A program made the translations under genes and the position numbers. Below the pieces are notes generated by a model that was not told where the DNA came from, did not search any database, and saw only the letters and a program-made list of their open reading frames with translations. This document shows positions 31,584 through 43,700 of a stretch of 64,000 bases of DNA, piece by piece (position 1 is the first letter of the stretch; every line of letters starts with the position of its first letter). Source of the DNA: Naumovozyma dairenensis CBS 421 (Eukaryota > Ascomycota > Saccharomycetes > Saccharomycetales > Saccharomycetaceae); the NCBI RefSeq assembly GCF_000227115.2, contig NC_016487.1:558001-622000 (forward strand). Direction: 5' to 3'.

Positions 31584-32393
31584 TGAGATAAGTACTTTTG
31601 TTCTTGTTTTTCCCACGTTCTAAAAAGCAAAATAACAATAAAGGAATGGATGTTCGATCTAGGAACAACTTTAAATTAAATGAAGGATAAAACTATTGAA
31701 TATTGTGGTAATTCAATCAAAATTTTATAGTACATCTTATAGTTTATATAACAGAAAGGATACCTCTTCCTGAGATAATCCTGCTGCCCAGGGATGGTTT
31801 CATACTTTATACTAACGCTTCAGAAACTGAGTTTAAACAATATTACTTTCGATGTAAATAATTCTCACGAAAAGGACCGCAAGCCTCCATTCCATGCTCT
31901 TGAGACACGACTGTTACAATCGTTGCACCTACGTACATTTCTTTTGGTTCGTACCTTTTCCTCGAGACAATTGGCGTTTCATAAGGTTTAGGCCACCAAA
32001 GTCTCCGTTACTTTATGGGGAAATTACACGAAAACATAGGGAAAAAAAAGAAAAGTTGGACGCGAAACAGGGACAGAAGAGGAAAAAATAAAGAAAAAAA
32101 AAACCGTTACCCGGATTTGCCAAGAAAATCTTTTTCTTAATCTTGTCCCTTTTAGGAAATTCTCTTTTGTACCCCGCATTGGTAAAAATGAATATACCCG
32201 TGATTTGTATTACGAGTATGTATATAGGCTTTCTCAGCGGTGAATACCCTGGGCGGCTAAAATAAAAGTAGGCTGAAGAGCAGTTTGTTTACTATACACT
32301 TTGGCCACATAAAGAAAGGGTGGCAAATCACTTACATCACAATCATACAAAAAAAAAAACCACCAAACAGATTAAAGTCAATTATCTGTAAAA
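31584..32393. promoter_or_regulatory. divergent promoter SCW10/FKS3 with SCB sites and a Reb1-type site
   Basis: Two perfect Swi4/Swi6 cell-cycle boxes, CACGAAA, lie at 31866-31872 and 32027-32033, with a variant CGCGAAA at 32061-32067, all on the plus strand. TTACCCG at 32107-32113 matches Reb1. Both flanking genes act in the cell wall, many of whose genes are induced in late G1 by SBF, so joint control is reasonable. Function is inferred from motifs only. Confidence 0.5.
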
Positions 32394-35300
32394 ATGAAAA
32401 ATGAAAATACTCCTGACCAATTAATGGACCTTGATTATCCGTCGTGGTCCCAAGATTCAGCAGTTCCTGTTACAAGAAAAGAAATAAGGGCCATATTTGA
32501 TGATTTAACTAAAAAATTTGGATTCCAGGAATCTTCCAAAGAGAATATCTTGGATCATTTATTGACACAATTAGATTCAAGGGCAAGTAGAATGGGTGCC
32601 CTCTCTGCTTTAATTTCACTACACGTTTCCTATATTGGCGGTGAGCATGCGAATTATAGAAAATGGTACTTTGCTGCCCAATTAGATTTAGATGAAGAAA
32701 TTGGAATACAAAACATGCAGCTCTCTGGGAAATCACGGAATAGGAATTTGAAAATGGCCAAGAAACGCGGTGTTTCGATTAAACAACAATTGGAAGATTG
32801 GAAAGTAAAGGAACAAGAATTTATAAATAACCACCGACATGTGACTTTCTCCAAAGAACAACTAAGGGATAAAAATAATTTGAAAGTAGCTGACTATAAA
32901 TGGAAAACTAAAATGAGACAGCTCTCCTCATATGAAATGGTTAGGCAGCTTTCTCTTTATTTATTATGCTGGGGTGAAGCAAATAATGTTAGATTTGCTC
33001 CCGAATGTCTTTGCTTTATTTTTAAATGTGCTTTGGATTACGATTCAAATACAATCAACCAGCCAGTTACCGAATACAGGCCACTGGCATGTTACTTGGA
33101 GGAGATTATAACACCGTTGTATAACTTCATGAGGAAACAAAGTTTTCGAATGAATTCATCAGGAAATTGGGTACGAAAGGAGCAAGATCATAAGAATATA
33201 ATAGGGTATGATGACATGAACCAGTTATTTTGGTACCCTGAAGGTCTAGAAAGGATCAAGCTCTTTTCAGGAGAACGGTTAATTGATAAACCACCTCAAG
33301 AGAGATATTGCTACCTCAAAGATGTAGAGTGGTCGAAAGTATTTTATAAAACATATTTTGAGACAAGAAGTTGGATGCATTGCGCCACAAATTTTAACCG
33401 TTTTTGGATAATTCATTTCGCTCCTTTTTGGTTTTTTACAGCTTTCAACTCTCCCGTTTTTTATACAAAGAATTATAATCAATTATTGAACAATGGACCC
33501 ACTCCACAATCAAGATTATCTGCCGTTGCCTTTGGTGGTACCATAACATGCCTCGTCCAAATATTTGCTACTCTTTTTGAATGGAAATTTGTACCACGAG
33601 AGTGGCCTGGTGCTCAACATTTAACTTTGAGAATGATTGGTCTTAGTTTTTTGTTAGTTATTAATGTCGGCCCTTCCGTTTACACCTTTGGCTTCTTTGA
33701 ATTAGATACTTATTCAAAGTCCGCCTTTATTTTATCGATTATTCAGTTGATAATCGGAATTGGAACGACATTTTTCTTCGCAGTAATGCCTCTAGGAGGC
33801 CTTTTCCGATCATATCTCAAAAAAGATAAAAAAAAAAGAAGATATATCTCGTCACAAACTTTCACAGCTTCATTCCCAAAGTTATCTGGAAGAAGCAAAT
33901 GGTTTTCATATGGCCTATGGATATTTGTGTTTCTCTGCAAGTACATCGAGTCATATTTCTTTTTGACCTTATCATTAAGAGATCCAATAAGGGTGTTATC
34001 TATTTTAGATATCAGATGCAATGGTGATAAGTTGATAAATACGGTGCTTTGCAAGTACCAATCAAAAATAACTGTTCTCCTCATGATATTTGCAGACCTA
34101 GGCCTATTCTTTCTCGATACTTACCTTTGGTACATTATATGCAATTGTATATTTTCCATTTTTCTATCATTCTCTTTAGGGACATCTATATTCACACCTT
34201 GGAAGAATATCTACTCAAAATTACCAGAAAGAATCTACTCAAAAATTCTAGCAACTAATGAAATGAATTTCAGGCTTAAATCGCAAAAGTTGACGTCAGA
34301 AATTTGGAACGCAGTTATCATATCTATGTACAGGGAGCATCTTTTAGCTATCGAACATGTCCAGAAATTACTGTACCAAAAAGCTGATCGCGTCACGGTA
34401 GATGCCAAAGACCTTAAAACACCAACATTTTTTGTGGCACAAGATGATTCGACCTTTAAATCAGTTGATTTTTTCCCTGCCAAGTCTGAGGCAAAAAGAA
34501 GGATCTCATTTTTTGCACAATCACTATCGACACCTATTACCGAACCTTTGTTAGTTGAATCGATGCCAACTTTTTCTGTATTAATTCCACATTATGGTGA
34601 AAAGATCTTATTAAATCTGAAAGAGATAATAAAAGAAGAATCTTTCAGTAATAGAATGACAGTTCTCGAATATTTAAAGTTACTCTATCCATCCGATTGG
34701 AAGTGCTTTATTAGAGACACAAAATTGGTAGATAAGCAACTAGAAGCAGATAATATCGCATCAAGAGAAATTCGTCGTCTGGTTAATTTAAATAATAGTC
34801 AAGAGCTACTAAATCCTACTATACTAACCGAAAGTGGCAAAATAGATGAATCGGATACCACTGGGAATTCGAAAGTGGACCCTATTTTTTTAGATACCAA
34901 TGGAGAATCTTTCTGGGTTAATGAGAAAATTAAAGACTTACCACTTTATGCGTTTGGATTCAGTAAAACCGAGGCATTGTATACTATGCGTACACGAGCC
35001 TGGGCATCTTTACGTACTCAAACGCTTTACCGTACAATTTCAGGATTTATGAATTACTTAAGCGCAATCAAACTTCTTTACCAGGCAGAGAATCCTTCAG
35101 TCTGTACATTATATGGAGCAGATGCCGATGCAATTGAAAATGAATTCGAAAGTATGGCCATTCGGAAATTTAAGATGGTAGTTGCCATGCAAAGATATGC
35201 CAAATTCAATGAAGAGGAATTAGAAGCTACAGAATTTATTCTTAGAAAATATCCAATGATTAATATCTCATATATTCTAGAAGAGTTTGACCAAGAACGT

Positions 35301-37790
35301 AATGATTGTAATTATTTTTCGTGTCTAACGAATGGATACTGCAAACTGGATGAAGATACAATGCTTCGCGAACCAGTTTTTAAAATCAAGCTCTCCGGAA
35401 ATCCCATACTGGGGGATGGCAAAGCTGATAATCAAAACCATTCCATTATTTTCTATAGAGGTGAGTATATTCAGGTTATAGATGCAAATCAAGATAACTA
35501 TTTAGAGGAATGTTTGAAAATTCGCTCTGTCTTAAGTGAATTCGAAGAATTGGAAATAGATTCTGCTATTCCTTATATTGCTGGGGTGGAGTATGACGAA
35601 GAAGCAGCTCCCGTTGCCTTCGTTGGAGCCAGAGAATATATATTTTCCGAAAACATTGGAGTGTTAGGGGATATTGCAGCCGGTAAAGAACAAACTTTTG
35701 GCACTTTATTCGCAAGAACTTTAGCTGAAATTGGAGGAAAGTTACATTATGGTCATCCAGATTTTATCAATGCTATATTTATGACAACAAGAGGAGGAAT
35801 CTCAAAGGCTCAAAAGGGCTTACATCTAAATGAAGATATCTACGCAGGTATAAATGCAATTTGTAGAGGTGGTCGTATAAAACATAGTGATTATTATCAA
35901 TGTGGCAAAGGTAGAGATCTTGGATTTTCTTCAATATTGAATTTTACTACTAAAATTGGAGCGGGTATGGGTGAACAACTGCTTTCCAGAGAGTATTATT
36001 ATCTTGGGACACAACTTCCTATCGACAGGTTTCTCACCTTTTTCTATGCACATCCCGGTTTCCATCTGAACAATCTATTTATCTCAACGTCGATTCAACT
36101 CTTTTTTACTTTACTAAATTTAGGTTCATTGAATTATGAGACAATCGTTTGTATGTACGACAAAAATGCATCGATTATCAAATTGGAAGAACCACTTGGC
36201 TGTGCAAATATTAAACCGGCGTTAAATTGGGTCTCAATATTTGTCTTATCAATATTCATTGTTTTCTTTATTGCATTTGCCCCATTACTAATTCAGGAGC
36301 TCTTGGAAAAAGGCCTGTGGAAGTCATTATCGAGGTTCACATTCCATATAATTTCTTTGGCGCCCTTGTTCGAGGTTTTCGTTTGCCAAATATACTCAAG
36401 TTCATTGCTTACTGATATTACTTTTGGTGGAGCCAAATATATATCTACTGGTAGAGGCTTTGCAATAACCAGGATTCCTTTCGCTACATTATATTCGCGA
36501 TATGTGACAACTTCTATCTACAGTGGTTTACAAATATTCCTTATGCTTCTATTTGGCACAGTTTCAATGTGGCAACCTGCCCTTCTTTGGTTTTGGATTA
36601 CAGTGATTTCATTATGTTTTGCCCCATTTATCTTTAATCCACACCAATTCAGATTTACTGATTTCTTCATTGATTATAGAAATACTTTCCATTGGTTTTC
36701 TACAGGGAACAGCAGCTATAAGAGAAATTCATGGTCCACCTTTACGAAGATAACTAGGGGTCAATTTACGGGATACAAACGGAAAATACTTGATGATCCT
36801 TCCGAAGAGGGAACTGGAGGTTTCAATAAAATAAGATTCTTGAATGTATTAACTACTGAGTTGCTAATGTCATTTTTCTATTTTTTCTTCAATTTCACAG
36901 CATACATGTTTATCAATTCACAAACAGGAGTCAGGCAGGCAAGACCAACGGATTCTATCACAAGATTAGTTTTGGTAACAATTTTACCGATATTATTTAA
37001 TATGGTTGTTTTAATTGTTTTTTTCTTCATATCTTTAATTGCTGGACCTTTAGCCACCTATTGTAAGATCCATATTGGTACATTCATATCATTTGTTGTC
37101 CATGCGTTATCGATACTTATTTATATTATTGATTTTGAACTTATGTGGTTTCTTCAAGAATGGTGTTTTTGCCGCACTTTAATGTTGTTGCTCACTTCAG
37201 TCAACTTACAAACTTTCATTTTCAAATTGATAACGAGTGTACTTTTACCAAAGGAATACAAGAATAATAAATCTCATTTGGCATGGTGGACGGGAAATTG
37301 GTATAGCACTGGATTAGGCTGGTCGATAATTTTACAACCTTTTAGAGAATTTAGTGTTAAAATTATGGAATCGAGTTTTTTTGCTGGTGATTTTTTCATA
37401 ACACATTTTTTATTATACATGCAAACTCCCTTGTTGTTCTTCCCATTTATTGATTATTGGCATTCAATGATATTATTTTGGTTAAACCCAACTCATATAA
37501 ATAAATATAAGAGAGTTTACAGTAAAAAGCAAAAGAAATTAAGGAATTCAATCATCAAAAGGTATTTCTTATTGTATATACTTATTTTGTTGTCATTATT
37601 GACACTGTTTATTGTCCCATTCTTTGCACATAAATTTATCCCTGAACCAAGAAAAGTTTTTGAGAATATTACATTTTTACATGATACCGTTCAACCTTTC
37701 AAACAAGATAATAATGATACTGGGCCGAACGCTCCTTCCACCATTCTGAGGGCCGCTCCACCCATGCCTGTATTTAAGACGGTCAACTAG
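32394..37790 (+). CDS. FKS3: 1,3-beta-glucan synthase catalytic subunit Fks3 (GT48)
   Basis: The 1798-residue multi-spanning plasma-membrane protein is close in size to S. cerevisiae Fks3 (1785). There is a cytosolic N-terminal domain (LYLLCWGEANNVRFAPECLCFIFK near 190), a first group of membrane spans (about 330-600), a large cytosolic glycosyltransferase domain (about 690-1200, with FSVLIPHYGEKI and HLNEDIYAGINAICRGG) and a second membrane group to the C terminus. It uses UDP-glucose to make linear beta-1,3-glucan. Fks3 is the diverged paralogue associated with the spore wall, whereas Fks1 and Fks2 make the vegetative wall. Identification as Fks3 rests on divergence and on its place between SCW10 and GAS1 (YMR306W). 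Confidence 0.95.
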   Translation: MKNENTPDQLMDLDYPSWSQDSAVPVTRKEIRAIFDDLTKKFGFQESSKENILDHLLTQLDSRASRMGALSALISLHVSYIGGEHANYRKWYFAAQLDLDEEIGIQNMQLSGKSRNRNLKMAKKRGVSIKQQLEDWKVKEQEFINNHRHVTFSKEQLRDKNNLKVADYKWKTKMRQLSSYEMVRQLSLYLLCWGEANNVRFAPECLCFIFKCALDYDSNTINQPVTEYRPLACYLEEIITPLYNFMRKQSFRMNSSGNWVRKEQDHKNIIGYDDMNQLFWYPEGLERIKLFSGERLIDKPPQERYCYLKDVEWSKVFYKTYFETRSWMHCATNFNRFWIIHFAPFWFFTAFNSPVFYTKNYNQLLNNGPTPQSRLSAVAFGGTITCLVQIFATLFEWKFVPREWPGAQHLTLRMIGLSFLLVINVGPSVYTFGFFELDTYSKSAFILSIIQLIIGIGTTFFFAVMPLGGLFRSYLKKDKKKRRYISSQTFTASFPKLSGRSKWFSYGLWIFVFLCKYIESYFFLTLSLRDPIRVLSILDIRCNGDKLINTVLCKYQSKITVLLMIFADLGLFFLDTYLWYIICNCIFSIFLSFSLGTSIFTPWKNIYSKLPERIYSKILATNEMNFRLKSQKLTSEIWNAVIISMYREHLLAIEHVQKLLYQKADRVTVDAKDLKTPTFFVAQDDSTFKSVDFFPAKSEAKRRISFFAQSLSTPITEPLLVESMPTFSVLIPHYGEKILLNLKEIIKEESFSNRMTVLEYLKLLYPSDWKCFIRDTKLVDKQLEADNIASREIRRLVNLNNSQELLNPTILTESGKIDESDTTGNSKVDPIFLDTNGESFWVNEKIKDLPLYAFGFSKTEALYTMRTRAWASLRTQTLYRTISGFMNYLSAIKLLYQAENPSVCTLYGADADAIENEFESMAIRKFKMVVAMQRYAKFNEEELEATEFILRKYPMINISYILEEFDQERNDCNYFSCLTNGYCKLDEDTMLREPVFKIKLSGNPILGDGKADNQNHSIIFYRGEYIQVIDANQDNYLEECLKIRSVLSEFEELEIDSAIPYIAGVEYDEEAAPVAFVGAREYIFSENIGVLGDIAAGKEQTFGTLFARTLAEIGGKLHYGHPDFINAIFMTTRGGISKAQKGLHLNEDIYAGINAICRGGRIKHSDYYQCGKGRDLGFSSILNFTTKIGAGMGEQLLSREYYYLGTQLPIDRFLTFFYAHPGFHLNNLFISTSIQLFFTLLNLGSLNYETIVCMYDKNASIIKLEEPLGCANIKPALNWVSIFVLSIFIVFFIAFAPLLIQELLEKGLWKSLSRFTFHIISLAPLFEVFVCQIYSSSLLTDITFGGAKYISTGRGFAITRIPFATLYSRYVTTSIYSGLQIFLMLLFGTVSMWQPALLWFWITVISLCFAPFIFNPHQFRFTDFFIDYRNTFHWFSTGNSSYKRNSWSTFTKITRGQFTGYKRKILDDPSEEGTGGFNKIRFLNVLTTELLMSFFYFFFNFTAYMFINSQTGVRQARPTDSITRLVLVTILPILFNMVVLIVFFFISLIAGPLATYCKIHIGTFISFVVHALSILIYIIDFELMWFLQEWCFCRTLMLLLTSVNLQTFIFKLITSVLLPKEYKNNKSHLAWWTGNWYSTGLGWSIILQPFREFSVKIMESSFFAGDFFITHFLLYMQTPLLFFPFIDYWHSMILFWLNPTHINKYKRVYSKKQKKLRNSIIKRYFLLYILILLSLLTLFIVPFFAHKFIPEPRKVFENITFLHDTVQPFKQDNNDTGPNAPSTILRAAPPMPVFKTVN

Positions 37791-38425
37791 TCTGGGTTAT
37801 TTTGCATAATACATATTCCTCAACATAATATACAGCATATATGTTACATATACTTATATCTCCCACAGCATACGTACGCTTGCTATGAACTACATTTTAC
37901 CTTGAAGTTTGGTAACGTACATTTATTTACCTTTACATTTACAAGAATTTGTGACATAACGTCTGAGGGACGCGTTAAAGCCATTTGCCACGTGCCTACA
38001 GATTTCAGGAGACTTGGCACGTGATCGGAAGGTGCCTCGAGAAAACTTTTGAAGAAAAAAAAGAAAGAAGGACGCGTGAACGAATTTCGAGGGAGAACGG
38101 GAGAAAAAGAAATGACACTCCTTAGTGATCGAGACCTCGCGTCGTGTCCTGCTGCCATTTCTTTGCACAATTGATGGCTTGGCTCGTGGCATGTTTTTTT
38201 TTCACTTTAAGTGTATTGCTTTTTGCTCTTCCCAAAAAGGAAATAAACAATATATTTCTCCATGGTTAAAAATAAAATCGAACAAACAGACAATCCGTTC
38301 TGTCCTTCAACAACATTTTCTTTATTTAAAGGTTGTTCTTGAATTTACGTCTTTCTTATTATTGTATCCTTTTCGGAGGTATTAGCTCGATAAAAGCAAA
38401 AACTATTGATTGTCTCTCAAGTACC
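37791..38425. promoter_or_regulatory. GAS1: GAS1 upstream region with MCB and CACGTG sites
   Basis: ACGCGT (Mbp1/Swi6 box) occurs at 37970-37975 and 38072-38077. CACGTG occurs at 37989-37994 and 38018-38023; the second, read as ATCACGTG on the minus strand, fits Cbf1. They sit 350-460 bp upstream of GAS1. A G1-phase input would match the known cell-cycle regulation of GAS1 in S. cerevisiae. Confidence 0.45.
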
Positions 38426-40129
38426 ATGTTGTTGAAGACTTTAACTACAGTGGCCGCCACATCTTTATTGGCAGGCTTCGCAACTGCTGATGATCTACCA
38501 GCCATTGAAATTGTTGGTAACAAATTCTTCTTTTCCAATAATGGTTCTCAATTTTATATGAGAGGTGTTGCTTACCAAGCTGACACAGCTAACGCTACCT
38601 CAGGCGATACTATTAACGATAGATTGGCCGATTTCTCGAGTTGTTCAAGAGATATCCCATACCTACAACAACTAGACACTAATGTCATCCGTGTTTATTC
38701 TGTGAACACATCATTAGACCATTCAGAATGTATGCAAGCTCTTAACGATGCTGGTATCTACCTTATTGCAGATTTGTCTGCTCCAGACGAGTCCATCAAC
38801 AGAGATTCTCCATCTTGGGATCTTGAGTTGTTCGACCGTTATAAATCCGTCGTTGATTTATTCGCCAACTACACTAATGTCTTAGGGTTCTTTGCTGGTA
38901 ATGAGGTTACCAATAACAGTACTAATACTGATGCTTCTGCTTTCGTTAAGGCAGCTGTCAGAGATACCAAGAAATATATTGCCGATCAAAATTACAGATC
39001 CATCCCAGTTGGTTATTCTTCTAATGATGACGCTGACACTAGAGTTGCCATTGCTGATTATTTCGCTTGCGGTGATGATGATGTCAAGGCTGATTTCTAT
39101 GGTATTAACATGTACGAATGGTGTGGTAATTCCGATTTCAAGACTTCTGGTTACGAAGATAGAACTAAGGAATTCGCTAACATTTCCGTCCCACTTTTCT
39201 TCTCTGAATATGGTTGTAATGAAGTTAGACCAAGATTATTCACTGAAGTTCAAGCTTTATATGGTGATAATATGACTGATGTTTGGTCTGGTGGTATTGT
39301 GTACATGTACTTCGAAGAAACTAATAAGTACGGTTTAGTTAGTATTGACGGTGATGATGTTAAGACACTAGATGATTTCAATAACTACTCCAAAGAAATT
39401 CACAGCATTTCTCCAACTTCTGCTAACACCGCGTCCTATACTGCATCTTCTACCTCTTTAGCTTGCCCAACCAACTTCGCCAAATGGAACGTCGCTACTA
39501 ACTTACCACCAACCCCAGACAAAAACCTATGTTCTTGTATGGATGCCTCTCTTGGTTGTGTCGTTGCAGACGATGTTGATGAAGAAGATTACCAAGATTT
39601 GTTCGATTATGTCTGTGGTGAGATCTCTTGTGACGGTATCTCCAAGAACGGTACTTCAGGTGAATATGGTGCTTACTCTTTCTGTTCTTCCAAAGAACAG
39701 TTAGACTTCGTCTTAAACTTGTATTACGAAGCTAACGGTGGTTCTAAGAGTGATTGTGACTTCAGCGGTTCCGCTACTTTACAATCTGCTACAACTCAAG
39801 CTGGTTGTGCTACTGCTTTGAGTCAAATTGGTAGTGCTGGTACTAAGAGTCCATCTGCCTCTGCAACTTATGCATACGGTTCCTCTGCTTCCAAATCCAC
39901 ATCTAACGCTAATAGGGCTACTGCCTCTTCCCGTTCCTCTGGTTCTTCTGGTTCTTCTAGGGCTTCTGGTTCTTCCGCTTCCTCATCCTCATCCTCATCC
40001 TCTTCTTCCACATCCTCCTCAAGTTCGAATGCTGGTAATGTCAACGCTAAGTTGAATTTTGCTCAAGTCTTAATCTCTTCCTTCGTGACCGTTTCTTTGG
40101 TCGCTGGTCTTGGTTTCGTCTTAGTTTAA
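38426..40129 (+). CDS. GAS1: GPI-anchored 1,3-beta-glucanosyltransferase Gas1 (GH72 with CBM43)
   Basis: This 567-residue cell-surface enzyme elongates beta-1,3-glucan by cutting and religating chains. It has a signal peptide (to about residue 22), a GH72 domain with acid/base Glu160 ([10 protein letters not shown]) and nucleophile Glu261 (FFSEYGCNE), and a Cys-rich X8/CBM43 module (about 355-465). A Ser-rich stretch follows near 500-540. A hydrophobic C terminus ([20 protein letters not shown]) is replaced by a GPI anchor. The active-site Glu pair is at the same positions as in S. cerevisiae (161 and 262), within one residue. I begin at the ATG at 38426; the longer frame from 38333 starts with TTG. 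It follows FKS3 in the same direction, so synthase and remodelling enzyme are neighbours. Confidence 0.98.
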   Translation: MLLKTLTTVAATSLLAGFATADDLPAIEIVGNKFFFSNNGSQFYMRGVAYQADTANATSGDTINDRLADFSSCSRDIPYLQQLDTNVIRVYSVNTSLDHSECMQALNDAGIYLIADLSAPDESINRDSPSWDLELFDRYKSVVDLFANYTNVLGFFAGNEVTNNSTNTDASAFVKAAVRDTKKYIADQNYRSIPVGYSSNDDADTRVAIADYFACGDDDVKADFYGINMYEWCGNSDFKTSGYEDRTKEFANISVPLFFSEYGCNEVRPRLFTEVQALYGDNMTDVWSGGIVYMYFEETNKYGLVSIDGDDVKTLDDFNNYSKEIHSISPTSANTASYTASSTSLACPTNFAKWNVATNLPPTPDKNLCSCMDASLGCVVADDVDEEDYQDLFDYVCGEISCDGISKNGTSGEYGAYSFCSSKEQLDFVLNLYYEANGGSKSDCDFSGSATLQSATTQAGCATALSQIGSAGTKSPSASATYAYGSSASKSTSNANRATASSRSSGSSGSSRASGSSASSSSSSSSSSTSSSSSNAGNVNAKLNFAQVLISSFVTVSLVAGLGFVLV

Positions 40130-40761
40130 ATACTGTAAAAAGAAAGTATTTTACTTTTATGTCTTCTATCTTATGTAGTTTTAAATAAAACAAAAAAAAA
40201 TAAGTTATTTTATTTATGAAAATCACATCTGTTTACATACGTTCAGTCAATGAAGTACATTATGGACTAAGCTAAATTTAGTAACTCATCTGTTAATGGA
40301 TAAGGATGTGTTTTGGGAGCCATTATTCAGAGATATAACCTTCGGGGTGTACGGTACCATATCTTAATTTATCTCTTTATATTGATCTATTATAATAGTA
40401 TTAAGTGAACTATATTGGCACATAAACAACAGAATTATGCTTTGCGACTTAAACCAGAGTTAGCATGGAGATCTTTATCTGAAAACTTATCTAACGGAAC
40501 ATGTGAAGCCTACTCGTGATTGTCAAACGTTGTTGATAATTCATAGTGGAAAAAGCTTCACAAGTAGCAAACGTATAATAATAAAGTATAATTATGCGAT
40601 TTTTTTTAAACAAAATAAATTTATTTATTACCTTCCCTAATTTCTGTTAGGGAAGGTGATTATTTTATGTATAGATTACAATATTATTTTTTCTTGTTAC
40701 CTTCATCATCATTTGTTGCAAGAAATGCGGGGCAGTTGTTTGAAGTTCTCAAAATGAACCT
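40130..40761. other. convergent 3' region GAS1/PSE1
   Basis: AT-rich spacer between convergent genes. There is an 8-bp inverted repeat, CTTCCCTA/TAGGGAAG, near 40633-40656 that could form a terminator-like hairpin. No gene was seen. Confidence 0.5.
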
Positions 40762-43700
40762 TCAAGAAAACCACTGTTGAATTGTTTCCATATACGGCGA
40801 TGGATACTTTTGTAAAATGCCCATAGCATCATTTGGAGGTAGTGTTCCCAGTAACTTTTTAGTAGAATCCACAACCTCAGTGGCCGTGGTTCCACTAATA
40901 GAACGCTTGACAAGGGCTTGCACAACATGATCAACAATTGTTGGAATCATTGAAGAATCACAAACAGTTGGCGAGTTGTTCTCTATTAATAACTGTAACG
41001 TTTTATAATTGGATGCAGCAGCTTCGTAATCTTCAATTGTAGGTAATGTTTTAACCCAATTTTGAACATAGGAACTAATATCTGGGAAGTCAGACCCATA
41101 AGCTGTAAGTATTTTACCGATTGCCGAACTTGCATTCTCAGTAGCAGTCGTGTTTTCAGTAGATTTAGCATCTGGGATACCAACTACTTTATAAAGGACA
41201 TCTAATGAAGAGAGACAATCATCGCGATATACTACAGGAGCAGATTGTGCACAAACACCAACAACGTATGCAGCTGCTTGACGGATGCTTGGCTCTGGAG
41301 ACAATAGACAAGCTTTCACTTTTCCAATGAAACTATCTTTCAAACTAGCCGTTAGTTCACCATATACATTAATCAAATCACCAATTGCAACTAAAGCAAA
41401 AAGTGATAGAATGATTTCATCTTGACCTAAATAGTCAATTATTGTTGGCCAAAGTCTTTGAACATATGGCAAATATCTTTCTCCTTGTGTTTTAAAAACG
41501 GTAGAAATTGATTTATTAATTTCATCTAATAAATCTTCATCTGTGTAGCCGTCAAGATCATCATCAACATCTTCGTTATATTCATCATCTTCATTATGAC
41601 GTCTACTAACTCTTTCAAAAATATCAGCAAGATTAGTTTGGACACCCTGGGTATATTTATCTAATTCTACATCACTCAAACAATTCTTACCCATTATCAT
41701 CATACAATCACTTAGTGAGTTATGATATATTTGAGTGATTTCAGGCATTGGTTCCGAAATAATCCCTGCAATCAATTTCTTGGAAGCATTGTTCCATAAT
41801 TGAAGAACTTCCTCATTTCCAGTACCAACTGTAGAAGTAATAGACGTTAGCAGAATTGGAATCAAAGTTGCACCTGTAGCACGAACACCATCATGTAGAT
41901 AGAAATCAATTGATGGGACAGCAATCTCGTTCATAATTTCGTTAACATAGGCGGCAAAATGATTTTTTAATACAGTACAATATACTTGTAATAATTCCAT
42001 GGCGGAAACTTTGTCATCTAATAAAGATGTATGAATGGCAATGTGCTTACCTTGAATTTGAACAACGTCCCAATCCATATATTGTTGGAAATTGGCAGCT
42101 TCTTCTTCCTCAATTAAACTAACATCTTGAGTAGCCTTAGCTGACTCTAATAATGGGGGTAGGACAATAGGTAATAATGGAATAAAATCTTCTCCTAAGA
42201 TACGACAAATCCTACTCCAACCTTGTTCTAAATATGCTTTCACAGGATCATCATCTTCAGTACAGGAATCTTGATGCAGAATTAATAAATTAATTAAATC
42301 CTGTGAGTGTTCCATGAATTTTTCTTTACCAACAGCTAAAGCAATCAAAGTCGCACATTCAATACATTTACCTTTTAAGATGCCATTTTCGTTCCCTGAA
42401 TTCATTTTCAAAACGTTTAATAATAATGGCATCAGTGTGTCGTAATATTTAATGAATTTAACACTGGCGGCATCAGCAATGAACGCGATAGTAGTTAAAG
42501 CTTGTTCTTGGACATATAATTTATTGCTTTGTAATAATGTTAAAAGACTTGTTAACAAGCTGTCCAAATAAGGTTCTAGAATGGAATCTTGAGCATGTTC
42601 TGAGAAATTGACCAATGCAGCAGCTGCGTGTGTTTGAACTCTTTCCAGAGAGTTAGAATTTAACTTAGAAATCAATGCAGGCAGAATTCTATCATGAGAT
42701 GTTTCTTGAATTACTGGTTGGAAATCAGTGGATATCTGACCTAGAACGTTACAACAACCATATTGGACTCTTGGATGAGGGTCATTGATCAAAGGTAGAA
42801 CTAAATCCAATATTTTTGGAATTTCTGATTTCAATACGTCTTCACAACCTTCAGCTGCTGAGGAAAGTGCCATTAAAGCTGCATAACGTTCTCTCCATTG
42901 AGAAGAAGACAACATTTGCTGAATATATTGAAATAACGGTGGGGCTAAATAGGCACCACCAAGCCTTAATGAAACACGATCTAGGGCTTGGCGTGCTTGG
43001 TCATAGGTAACTTCTTCTTCGTCATCAGTATCATCAGCTTCTCTCCATTCTACGGCATCTTCATCATCTTGGGAAACCTCGGTCATCATTAATAGAGTAT
43101 TCATGATAATATATTGACCATAATTTGGATTGGATTTACACATTTGAGGAGCATTCTCACTGAATACAGTCAACAATTCTAGAGCAGTTGTTCTAGCTTG
43201 AGTTTCTAAATCGGTGTTTTTGATAACCATATCGGAAAATTGTATTATTTCATTAAACATATCTTTAAACAATTTAGGAGCTAATTCTACTAGTTCAATC
43301 AATGATTCTAAAACTGAAGCCAATGCATCATCTTTACCGTCATCTAAGAATTTTGGAAGGCTGTTTAATAAGCTTGGTAATAAGATACCTAATTTTGCCC
43401 AATGTTCTTTTGGTAGTTGCTTGAAGTAACCGACGAATGCAGTAACGGCTGCAATTTTAACATTATCTTCCGGGTCCGAGAAACCTGATTGGAAGATTGG
43501 TAAAATGCTATTAACATCAACATTGTTGATTAAATGTGGAACGGATGATAAAATTCTAAAACTTGATTCTCTGAAATTTGGATCAGGACTTTTCAATGTT
43601 CCAACCATAGCTTGAAGTAATTCTGGCCATTCTGGTAAGTCCTCTTGTGCACATTCGGCAATTGCATCCGATAATTTATGTCTGATTGAATTTGGTCTTT

